A model generated the notes under the pieces. It was not told the origin of the DNA. It saw nothing but the letters and a program-made list of their open reading frames with translations, and made no database searches. Positions 24,794 to 32,931 of a DNA stretch of 35,195 nt are shown here, one piece after another. Source of the stretch: UBA1858 sp039182865 (GTDB lineage: Bacteria > Pseudomonadota > Gammaproteobacteria > UBA4575). Every line of letters begins with the position of its first letter. The stretch's first letter is position 1. The position numbers and the translations under genes are program-made. The stretch covers positions 1 to 35,195 of the forward strand of contig JBCDBX010000011.1 in assembly GCA_039182865.1 (NCBI GenBank). The letters are read 5' to 3'.

Positions 24794-26122
24794 CTACAAG
24801 ACATTGGTTTTAACTGTTCCATCTGGTGTAACAAGTCCCTCACTCTTGCAAACGCCACGTTCAGGATATATTGCAAATGGATCAGGCCTAACATGCTCTG
24901 CTGCGGCCTTAACAATTTTAAATTGTCCGTCAGGCTGACAAATACCAATTTTTGGTTTAAGCCAGGTATTGAAGTTATCTGGATCGATCCAAATCTTGCC
25001 TTCAGGAGATACATCGTCTTCAACAGCTATATCGCCCGATACATTTCGGATCATCCTTGGTGTAACATCTTCGATATTGCCTGTATCTTGAAGAGCTTTC
25101 TCCAGCCCATATTTCCAAACATAAAGTGATAAATAGGTTTCTTCCATGTTGTAATGGGTTACACCACCACCACCATACTTACTTGATAAATACCCTTCTA
25201 CAAATTTTTGATTAGTAGGATTATCAAGAGCCTGGAAATACGGTGCAGATAAGAAGTGCCCAGCACCTGCTTCGGCACCCATTGCACGAATTTCAATTTC
25301 TCCAGTTGTCAATGCAGCAATTGGTAATTTGTCTGATTTGAACCCCTCTTGCAAAAATTGCTTGTGCATTGCTATATCAGAGTCACCGACTACGGTAGAG
25401 AATATGAAGTCAGGTTTTTGCTGCCGCACCTTATTAAATATTGGAGTAAATTCCGAACCGCCCAATGGAACGTAGTCTTCACCAACGACTTCACCGCCTA
25501 CACGCTCTAACCAGACCTTGGCATTTTTGTTCGATTCTTTTGGCCAAATGTAGTTTGAACCAATTAAGTAAACTTTAGGTCCAAAATTTTCAACCATGAA
25601 AGGAATTAAGTCAAAAGAGTGTTGATTGGCTAAAGGTCCTGTGCAAATAATATTTTGCATACATTCGCGACCCTCATAACAAGTGGGATAGTAAAACAAA
25701 TGATCGCGTGCCATTACGATGGGCATAACAGCTCTTCTACTAGCCGATGTATAACCTCCAAATACAGACATGACTCTATCTTTGATAATGAGTTCACTAA
25801 TTTTCTCTGAGTAAACTTTGATGTCAGATTTTGCATCAACAACAATAGGCTCAATCATTTTTCCAGCCACACCGCCGTTTGCATTTATCTCATCAATTGC
25901 ATACAAAGCTACTTGTGTAGAATCATTTTCGATAACAGCAAGGTTTCCAGTTTGAGACCAAAGTAAGCCGACTTTGATGGTGTCGTCACTTTTCTTGACC
26001 CACGGGGCTGCTGTTGCTTTGCGAATAAATATTGAGGGGAATCCTAAAGCTGCGGCTGACGCACCTAACACCGAGCCTTTGATCACCGATCTTCGTTTCT
26101 TATCTAAGGGTTTATCACTCAT
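24794..26122 (-). CDS. urtA: Urea/amide ABC transporter substrate-binding protein UrtA
   Basis: This 442-residue periplasmic binding protein is of the UrtA/FmdD/AmiC type. It begins with a twin-arginine signal (KKRRSVIKGS, Arg10-Arg11, then an Ala-rich stretch ending KATAAP near residue 40), so it is probably exported folded by Tat. Family blocks are IKVGLLWSQTGNLAVIE, DINANGGVAGK-type IDEINANGGVAGK, VFGGYTSASRRAVMPI, YYPTCYEGREC and VYLIGSNYIWPKESN. The CYEGREC pair (two Cys) is unusual against cyanobacterial UrtA and is also in the paralogue at 29447-30754. AAGGAG precedes the ATG. The ligand may be urea, formamide or dimethylformamide; sequence cannot decide. Confidence 0.92.
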   Translation of the reverse strand: MSDKPLDKKRRSVIKGSVLGASAAALGFPSIFIRKATAAPWVKKSDDTIKVGLLWSQTGNLAVIENDSTQVALYAIDEINANGGVAGKMIEPIVVDAKSDIKVYSEKISELIIKDRVMSVFGGYTSASRRAVMPIVMARDHLFYYPTCYEGRECMQNIICTGPLANQHSFDLIPFMVENFGPKVYLIGSNYIWPKESNKNAKVWLERVGGEVVGEDYVPLGGSEFTPIFNKVRQQKPDFIFSTVVGDSDIAMHKQFLQEGFKSDKLPIAALTTGEIEIRAMGAEAGAGHFLSAPYFQALDNPTNQKFVEGYLSSKYGGGGVTHYNMEETYLSLYVWKYGLEKALQDTGNIEDVTPRMIRNVSGDIAVEDDVSPEGKIWIDPDNFNTWLKPKIGICQPDGQFKIVKAAAEHVRPDPFAIYPERGVCKSEGLVTPDGTVKTNVL

Positions 26123-26637
26123 TTTACTCTCCTTAACAAATACAAAAGGTAGACTTCTAGTTTCACTAAAGTAGATACGCTTAAGTTTTTGCCCAAAACA
26201 TTTATGAATTAAATTAATGAATTAATTATTCTTCTACGTCTCAAGCATTAGGCTAAGATGACCCATATAGACATTTATGTATTTTATTAGATACTAAAGA
26301 CTATATACTTAGGTATGTAGTGAATCACATGTTAGTCAGTAGGTCAACTAAATATGTAAACTTAAGTATTCATGAGACTCTTAACTACAGAACTTTGCCT
26401 GGTAAAATCATGTGGCATAAATTAAGCAGTATAGATTTCAACAACTTGAGGAAAATAAACTATAATCAACTTGAAAACCCACAAGCCGGCACTTAAACCA
26501 AGCGTAAAATAATTTATCGTTTACTAATCTATTGAGTTGATTAAAATCGTAAGAAAATGATGCGGCCTTCTTATAGTGTTGAGTAACTTTGGTGCATAGA
26601 TATCATTGAAAATACATAAATCAATTTGAGCGCGGAA
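26123..26637. other. Divergent regulatory region between urtA and the response regulator
   Basis: About 515 bases without a gene. It holds the urtA ribosome site, the shared element at 26320-26347 and presumably two divergent promoters. I found no terminator or RNA gene. Confidence 0.5.
26320..26347 (-). promoter_or_regulatory. Shared regulatory element upstream of urtA
   Basis: GTGAATCAC (26320-26328), 11 bases, TAGGTCAA (26340-26347), identical in words and spacing to the element upstream of dmfA1. It lies about 198 bases before the urtA ATG and about 290 before the divergent regulator gene. TATATAGT-like sequence follows on the urtA side and could be a -10 box. Confidence 0.65.
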
Positions 26638-27318
26638 ATGAAACTATCCAGAATAATCATTGCAGATGACCATGCGTTAGTTAGAGGCGGCCTAGCTCAA
26701 CTAATTAGGCTTATCGACGATAACGTAGAAATTATTGAAACAAATGACTTAGATGAAACGATAAGACTGCTTGAAAGCTCTGTTCAAAGTGTTAATTTAC
26801 TTATGATGGATTTAGTCATGCCTGGAATGGATGATTCAAATGCTATTTCAAAAATCTCTAAAAAGTTTCCATCCATTCCAATTATAGTAGTGTCTGTAAG
26901 AGAAAATATCTCTTCAATTAGAAATGCACTATCTGCTGGAGCAATGGGGTATATACCGAAATCTTCTTCCCCAGAAGTTATGATTAGCGCACTTAAATTA
27001 GTATTATCAGGTGGAGTTTATGTTCCTCCCCATATTCTTACCGAAAACTTTAGTGACAATAATGAAATCCAGCAATTTACATTAGAGAACAACCTTTCCA
27101 ACAATAAGAGTAGTTTGTTATCCAACTATCTAACGGAAAGACAGTTAGAGGTTCTAGCGCTTATGTCAGAAGGAAAATCAAATAAAGATATCGCAGATGA
27201 GTTAGGCTTAACAATAGGTACAATAAAAATGCACTCTTCACGGATATTTAAAGCGCTAAATGTTCAAAACAGAACTGAAGCAGTTACAAAATTTTCTAAG
27301 CATATAGTTAGCGATTAG
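26638..27318 (+). CDS. NarL/LuxR-family two-component response regulator
   Basis: This protein of about 226 residues has a receiver domain and a LuxR-type DNA-binding domain. Receiver residues are Asp10-Asp11 (IIADDH), the phosphorylation site Asp58 (MMDLVMPGM), the conserved Ser in VVSV and the Lys in GYIPKSS. The C-terminal helix-turn-helix reads LTERQLEVLALMSEGKSNKDIADELGLTIGTIKMH. The ATG at 26638 starts the family sequence; an in-frame TTG at 26626 adds only four residues. It converges with the kinase gene (7 bases between stops) and is the obvious partner. A LuxR-family regulator (DmfR) is known to control dmfA in Methylobacterium, so this is a candidate regulator of the GTGAATCAC sites; that is inference. 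Confidence 0.93.
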   Translation: MKLSRIIIADDHALVRGGLAQLIRLIDDNVEIIETNDLDETIRLLESSVQSVNLLMMDLVMPGMDDSNAISKISKKFPSIPIIVVSVRENISSIRNALSAGAMGYIPKSSSPEVMISALKLVLSGGVYVPPHILTENFSDNNEIQQFTLENNLSNNKSSLLSNYLTERQLEVLALMSEGKSNKDIADELGLTIGTIKMHSSRIFKALNVQNRTEAVTKFSKHIVSD

Positions 27319-27325
27319 AAAACTA

Positions 27326-29404
27326 TTATGTTCCTCTAAAGTTAAGATTCCCCGCAGAAAAAAGTGGCTGCTGGTTTTTGTTTTCAACCATATTAGAAAT
27401 TAGCGATCGAAGTTTTGCAGGATGCACAGGTTTAGAAAGTACAAAATATTTATTATCTAATAACTTTGCAATTTCCTCGGGTTCTGCTTCACCAGTGACA
27501 AAAAATGTAGGTATAGTTTCTTCCTTTATCTTATCAATTTTTTCTACGAGCAATTTTCCATTCATATCCGGCAACCTAAAGTCAACTATCATAACATCAG
27601 GCAGATATTCGTGACTTTCAAAAAATTTAATTGCCTCACGTGCTGTTTTGGCATAACTCACAATACAACCCCAGCTTTCTAATAAAAGTTGAGTAGAGTG
27701 CAAGACAATCTCATCATCTTCAATTAAAAATATTTTTGTATTCTTCAAGCTATGCAGTGATATTACTTCAGCATTGAAATAAGCTTGATTCATATTATCG
27801 ATTGATACTGTATCCACTATCACAGAAAATTTAGAACCTTTCTTAAGCTTAGAGCTATGCTCTATTTCATGCCCAAGACATTCTGAGAGTCTCCTTACGA
27901 TACCAAGTCCTAGACCTAAACCTTTATCTCGGTCTCTTTCTCGATTATGCAATTGATAAAAATCATTGAATATAACGCTTTGTTTCATGCTGGGTATACC
28001 TGGACCAGAGTCATGTACTTCGATAGCCACTTTATTATTTCTTCTGCGGCAGCCAACTACTACTCGCCCTGATTCCGTATAGCGAATAGCATTTGATATG
28101 AAGTTACCAAGTACTTGTTCTAAGAGTATGGGATCACTTTTAATGTAGAGACTACAAGGATGAATAGACATCCCAAGTCCTTTTTTATATGAAATTGGCT
28201 TATAGTTTCGAGCTATTCTATTAAGCAATTCTTTAATTGAAAATACTTCAATCTGTGGCTTGACAGATCCTGCTTCTAATTTTGAAACATCTAAAATAGC
28301 ATTTAATAATCGACCTGTTGAGACTGACACTTCCTCTATATCAGTGATTATTTTTAGTGTGTCTTTATTACGTATTTTTTGTTTTAGTACGGTAGTGTAC
28401 ATTTGCATTGCATGCAGAGGCTGTCTTAAATCGTGGCTCGCTGCTGCCAGAAATTGTGATTTTGCTCTATTAGCTTTTTCAGCATCTTCTTTTGCAATTC
28501 TTAAATCTTTATCCTGTGCGCTAAGATCATGTTTTAATTTATTAAAACTTCGGCTAACCATGCCAAGTTCATCGCCCCTAGTCATTAGTTCTTTCTCAAT
28601 TTCTGAATCCTCGACATCATGTAAAGCACTAATGGAATTTATCGTATCTGTTAGAGAGTGCAATGGTGTAGTAATATTTCTCTTAACTACAAAGAAAAAT
28701 ATAGTAATGACGATACAGATAGTAATTATCGAAGCAAGAATAGTAAATTTTGAGGCGATACTTTCCACCTCTAATGCATAGCTTACTGAGGCATTTCTAA
28801 GTAGTCCTAATTCTGATACTAGGAGATCCAGGTTTTCATTTAGATCGCGCTCACTATTTTCTACCTGAGATATAATTTCGAGCCCCATTAAAAATGAGCC
28901 ATCTTCGATGTGATTAAACACTTTACTTGCTAGCGTGTTGTATTCCCTATTGGCATCTCTTAAGCTAATTAATATTTTCTGTAAGTCATTTGAGTATTGC
29001 TCAATTAAATTGTCTCTAGAGTTTGCTGATTTAGTAGACTTTGTAATTAACTGATCTGCCCAATCAATTTCATTATAAATATCATTCACATTCTCTTGAT
29101 ATTTTGCTCGAGCATATATGTAGGATTCTTCAGCTTGTTTGTCGTAAACTACCCGGTCACCAATGAATATAATATCTTTGAGATTCAGCCTACTCTCTTG
29201 AATGTTAAGCCTTACACTCTCAATAGACGAATATAATGGCATTTGCAAATCTGACATTTGCTTAACGACATTTCCAACATTATTAATCTGTATTAAAGCA
29301 ACTGCCGTGACAACGGTATAAGAGATTATTTCCAGGAATATAACAGTAAGCACTTTTTGACCTACCGACATATTATTAACAAGTTTTTTAATATTTAGTA
29401 ACAT
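27326..29404 (-). CDS. Hybrid histidine kinase with periplasmic sensor domain
   Basis: This membrane sensor of about 692 residues has TM1 (about 18-40), a helical periplasmic domain of about 175 residues, TM2 (about 220-240), HAMP (to about 295), a dimerisation domain with the phospho-histidine at 324 (QFLAAASHDLRQPLHAM), the ATPase domain (N box near 438, DSGPGIP, GLGLGLGIV) and a C-terminal receiver with Asp608 (MIVDFRLPDM). The SHDLRQPLHA form is common in kinases that pair with NarL-type regulators. Upstream by 42 bases is a UrtA-like binding protein, suggesting that the periplasmic helices read the state of that protein, as TorS reads TorT. I use the ATG at 29404, not the TTG at 29416; neither has a strong ribosome site. 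Confidence 0.93.
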   Translation of the reverse strand: MLLNIKKLVNNMSVGQKVLTVIFLEIISYTVVTAVALIQINNVGNVVKQMSDLQMPLYSSIESVRLNIQESRLNLKDIIFIGDRVVYDKQAEESYIYARAKYQENVNDIYNEIDWADQLITKSTKSANSRDNLIEQYSNDLQKILISLRDANREYNTLASKVFNHIEDGSFLMGLEIISQVENSERDLNENLDLLVSELGLLRNASVSYALEVESIASKFTILASIITICIVITIFFFVVKRNITTPLHSLTDTINSISALHDVEDSEIEKELMTRGDELGMVSRSFNKLKHDLSAQDKDLRIAKEDAEKANRAKSQFLAAASHDLRQPLHAMQMYTTVLKQKIRNKDTLKIITDIEEVSVSTGRLLNAILDVSKLEAGSVKPQIEVFSIKELLNRIARNYKPISYKKGLGMSIHPCSLYIKSDPILLEQVLGNFISNAIRYTESGRVVVGCRRRNNKVAIEVHDSGPGIPSMKQSVIFNDFYQLHNRERDRDKGLGLGLGIVRRLSECLGHEIEHSSKLKKGSKFSVIVDTVSIDNMNQAYFNAEVISLHSLKNTKIFLIEDDEIVLHSTQLLLESWGCIVSYAKTAREAIKFFESHEYLPDVMIVDFRLPDMNGKLLVEKIDKIKEETIPTFFVTGEAEPEEIAKLLDNKYFVLSKPVHPAKLRSLISNMVENKNQQPLFSAGNLNFRGT

Positions 29405-29446
29405 TACATTTTGCAATATGTTAAGTCTAAATTATTTACTGGTGCT

Positions 29447-30754
29447 TTAGGATGCGGCTCTGACTATATTGCCATTTGGTAGATGCAATCCATCAACCAT
29501 ACACTCCCCTCTATGAGGATACAGCTTGTATGGCTCAGGTGCGATTGGATGCTGTTGTTGATAAAGTAAATCAATCTGGCCTTGGCTATTAAATTTACCT
29601 ATCTTAGGTGTAAGCCAACTATTAAAATTATTTCTATCAATTTTGACTGGGCCTTCAGGAGACTCTTCAGCTGAGAGCTTCATTCCAGCGGTATATTCTC
29701 TAATTTTCCCGGGACTTATTGCTTCCTCTCCTTCGGCTAAAACTAAGTTTTCAACCGCTTTTTTGAAGTAAAGAAATGTAAGATAAGTCTCCTCCATATT
29801 GTAATGTGTTACACCACTTCTTCCATACTCACTAGATAAAAATTCATCTACAAAAGAATGATTACACTCATTATCGAGACTTTGGAAGTAAGGTGCAGAA
29901 AGTACGTGGCCTTCACCATAATTAGCTCCCATCAAGGCTACCTCCATTTCTGAGGTAGTTAATGAAGCAGTTGGCATAGTTTCTGGATCAAATCCGGCAT
30001 GTAAATATTCCTTTCTAAAATATATATCGGACTCTCCAACTACTGTAGAGAATATCCAGTCGGGCTGAATTTCACGAATCTCTTTAAATGCATTATCAAA
30101 ATTACCATGACCTAATGGTATATAAGACTCTCCTACTTTTTCACCTCCAATTTGTTTCAACCAGAAACTAGCATTAAAATTGGATTCCTTAGGCCACACA
30201 TAATTAGACCCAATAAAATAAACTCTTGGCCCATATTCTTTAACCATATAAGGTATCAAATCGTATGAGTGCTGATTTGCTATTGGGCCGGTGCATATTA
30301 TATTTTGCCAACATTCTCTACCTTCATAACATGTTGGGTAATAAAACAAGCTGTTATTTAAAGTCACCAAAGGCATAACTGAACGACGACTTGCTGAGGT
30401 ATACCCTCCAAAGGTCGCGACCACATTTTCTTTATTCATCAAATGATCAATACCCTGCCGGTATGCTTTAATATCTGAGTATGCATCAATAATGACAGGT
30501 TCTACTTGCAGCCCTGCAACGCCACCTTCTTTATTAATTTTATCGATCCAGAATAGTCCAACATCCAATGATGGGGTTTCAATCACACTTAGATGCCCTG
30601 ATAATGACCACAACAGCCCCACTTTGATGCTTTTAGAATTTGTAATGCTAAACGACTGATTAGTCTTGGAACTTGATACAAGTGGATAGCCCATACCAAG
30701 AGATGCTCCCAGCAAAATGGAATTCTTTATTATATTTCTGCGAGCATTGTTCAT
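29447..30754 (-). CDS. Second UrtA-like binding protein, probable sensor component
   Basis: This 435-residue paralogue of the transporter binding protein shares most blocks with it: SIKVGLLWSLSGHLSVIE, VATFGGYTSASRRSVMPL, YYPTCYEGRECWQNIICTGPIANQHSYDLIP, VYFIGSNYVWPKESN and VTHYNMEETYLTF. It too begins with a twin-arginine-like signal (NNARRNIIKNS). It is not next to permease genes but directly upstream of the hybrid kinase on the same strand, which suggests that it presents ligand to the kinase and is not, or not only, for transport. The alternative is a second binding protein that shares the Urt permeases. Confidence 0.9.
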   Translation of the reverse strand: MNNARRNIIKNSILLGASLGMGYPLVSSSKTNQSFSITNSKSIKVGLLWSLSGHLSVIETPSLDVGLFWIDKINKEGGVAGLQVEPVIIDAYSDIKAYRQGIDHLMNKENVVATFGGYTSASRRSVMPLVTLNNSLFYYPTCYEGRECWQNIICTGPIANQHSYDLIPYMVKEYGPRVYFIGSNYVWPKESNFNASFWLKQIGGEKVGESYIPLGHGNFDNAFKEIREIQPDWIFSTVVGESDIYFRKEYLHAGFDPETMPTASLTTSEMEVALMGANYGEGHVLSAPYFQSLDNECNHSFVDEFLSSEYGRSGVTHYNMEETYLTFLYFKKAVENLVLAEGEEAISPGKIREYTAGMKLSAEESPEGPVKIDRNNFNSWLTPKIGKFNSQGQIDLLYQQQHPIAPEPYKLYPHRGECMVDGLHLPNGNIVRAAS

Positions 30755-30951
30755 ATCATTTACTAATTTAGAAGTTTTGTAACTATGAATAAGATAAAAT
30801 GATTTTTACAGATTATGCTTTTATACTAATGCTACACCCAATGAAATTAACTTCAAACATATATTTGAGACCTGCAAATCTGTTTGGTATGTTTGCCTCA
30901 GTTAAAACCTCTTTCATTTAAGGGTAATGTCATCATCAATGGTCACTATCG

Positions 30952-32214
30952 ATGAATCGCGGCGAGAGAAGAAAATTAGCAAAACTATCTAAAAAGAAAA
31001 ATTCTCACTTACAACTTAGTCAGCGAGAACTCTCTGAGCATGCATTTAGTTTGTTAAAAAATGAAAAATATTCTAAAGCTGAAAAAATATATAGCGAATT
31101 AATTACATATAATAATTCTGATTCATCTTTACTACATTTTGCAGGAATTGCTAAATATAAAATAGGTAAGTACGAAGAAGCCTTAAATTTATTAGACAGA
31201 TCTATATCCGCATCACCTAATTACGCCGAAGCCTTTAACAGCAAAGGTATTATTCTATATCAGCAGAAAAAATACGAAGATTCTAGATTATGCTTTGAAG
31301 CAGCAGTTAATTTAAATCCTAATTATGATAATGCCTACCTAAACTTGGGAAATACATATTACGAATTGGGCGAAATAGACGATGCGATTCGTAGTTATAA
31401 GAATTCATTGGAATTCAATAAGCATAATGTTGAGGCAGCGTATAAACTTGCTGGCTTATGCTTGACAATCAATGATGCAAACTCTGCACTTGAATATGCA
31501 AATTACAGTCTTCAGATAAATTCACATTGTCAACATGCACTTGCATACAAGGCAATTGCAAACTGGTACAAAGGCGACCAGGCTGGCTGGGAAAAACTTT
31601 ATAATTTTGAGGAAATGATTTACCAAGTGACACTAAATACGCCACTTGGTTACAAATCTATTGATGAGTTTAATGATGCGCTTGCTAATGATATATACAA
31701 GCATAAATCATTAATATGGGAGCCACTCGAGCGAGTCACAAATGGGGGTGCAGTAACCTCTGATTTACTGACTCAGCCTACCCGATCTATGAAAACCCTA
31801 GAAAAATCTATTTCAAAGATTGTAAATAACTTGAAAATGTCGGTCGCTGATAATAATGAAGACTCAATCCTCAAACAAATACCTAATAATTATAAAATGA
31901 CACTCATTGGTTCGATATTAAAAGAAAGTGGAGTACATCCACCCCATGTTCATGAAAATTCCTTACTCAGTGGTGTTTATTATGTTGATATGCCTGATTT
32001 TGTCTCAAAAGATGACACTAATCATTTAGGCTGGCTGGAATTTGGTAGACCCGATGTAAATATAAAAAATGATATTAATCTCCCATTAACTGCCCGCTAC
32101 CCTGAGATGGGTACAATATTGATTTTCCCATCATATTTTTTTCATGGAACTATTCCGTTTGAAAAAAATGGTAAAAGAATTGGTATTGCATTTGATTTAT
32201 ATCCAGTTAGTTAA
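30952..32214 (+). CDS. TPR protein with C-terminal 2OG-Fe(II) oxygenase-like domain
   Basis: This 420-residue protein has a basic N-terminus (MNRGERRKLAKLSKKK), about four to five TPR units (30-215; for example FNSKGIILYQQKKYEDSRLCFEAAVNLNP) and a C-terminal domain of the putative 2OG-Fe(II) oxygenase type (about 255-420). In that domain HPPHVHENSLLSGVYYV (His332, His334), FPSYFFHGTIPF (His398) and KRIGIAFDL (Arg409) match the iron- and 2-oxoglutarate-binding blocks. TPR plus oxygenase proteins of this kind are hydroxylase candidates with unknown targets. It converges with the SoxG-like gene, 5 bases between stops, and is divergent from the sensor operon. Confidence 0.82.
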   Translation: MNRGERRKLAKLSKKKNSHLQLSQRELSEHAFSLLKNEKYSKAEKIYSELITYNNSDSSLLHFAGIAKYKIGKYEEALNLLDRSISASPNYAEAFNSKGIILYQQKKYEDSRLCFEAAVNLNPNYDNAYLNLGNTYYELGEIDDAIRSYKNSLEFNKHNVEAAYKLAGLCLTINDANSALEYANYSLQINSHCQHALAYKAIANWYKGDQAGWEKLYNFEEMIYQVTLNTPLGYKSIDEFNDALANDIYKHKSLIWEPLERVTNGGAVTSDLLTQPTRSMKTLEKSISKIVNNLKMSVADNNEDSILKQIPNNYKMTLIGSILKESGVHPPHVHENSLLSGVYYVDMPDFVSKDDTNHLGWLEFGRPDVNIKNDINLPLTARYPEMGTILIFPSYFFHGTIPFEKNGKRIGIAFDLYPVS

Positions 32215-32219
32215 GTCAA

Positions 32220-32924
32220 TCACCTGAGCAAACTAAAACTATGGCAACCAATTATATTACCAGAAAATTCTTCCATTAATTCTGTAATACAGCTCCAAAA
32301 ATAGTGAACATATGATTGATCAACTAGTATATAAAAACACGGACATTCATTAAAATCATTTCTGATAATTATCGCGCTAATTCTTGCTATATTTGTTTGC
32401 ACTACTTCTAAATTTTTAATTTTATTTAATCGCAAATCAACAGCACAAATTTTTGCGAATAACTCTGAGGTGAGACTTCCAGTTAACGCAAAACATGCAT
32501 GAGTATCATGTCTAGGGACGAGAACTGCTTGATCTTCACAACCTGCTATATTTTTATTATCTTTATTAAGTGATTTAATTAATTCACCATCACTACTGAT
32601 TGAGCTAACTAATAATATTTCATCAAATCCTAATTTTGCGATTAAATAATTATCATCACATAAGGCTGTATTTACATGATCAGGAATATTTTTAATTCTA
32701 TTAACTACTGATGGATCAGCATTATATTTTTTAACTCCAATGCGTGGCAAATAGCTTAAATCAGTAAATCCTAATTTTTTAGCATCTTCTAATTCACTTT
32801 GAGTATCTTCTAAGTGTGTTATTACTGCATACCCATGTATTACTTCATAATTATCTTGATATTCTTTACATGATTTATATTGATGTGTATATCTTATTAA
32901 TTCTTGTATATCTGATAATTCCAT
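32220..32924 (-). CDS. SoxG-like gamma subunit (sarcosine oxidase / N-methylglutamate dehydrogenase type)
   Basis: This protein of about 234 residues directly follows the SoxA-like gene and has the look of the gamma subunit, a GcvT-related fold. Blocks include DLSYLPRIGVK near residue 75, a central region with DQAVLVPRHDTHACFALTGSLTSELFAKICAVDLR (family: SHsr..l.lsG..a...L..gc.lDL) and VVQTNIARISAIIIRND, then YILVDQSYVHYFWSCI (family: rSfa.yl...L). The longer frame to 32963 would overlap the SoxA-like stop; the ATG at 32924 leaves 7 bases and follows AGGTT. In N-methylglutamate dehydrogenase the order mgdC-mgdD is the same as soxA-soxG, so the two cannot be separated here. Confidence 0.75.
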   Translation of the reverse strand: MELSDIQELIRYTHQYKSCKEYQDNYEVIHGYAVITHLEDTQSELEDAKKLGFTDLSYLPRIGVKKYNADPSVVNRIKNIPDHVNTALCDDNYLIAKLGFDEILLVSSISSDGELIKSLNKDNKNIAGCEDQAVLVPRHDTHACFALTGSLTSELFAKICAVDLRLNKIKNLEVVQTNIARISAIIIRNDFNECPCFYILVDQSYVHYFWSCITELMEEFSGNIIGCHSFSLLR

Positions 32925-32931
32925 AACGAAC

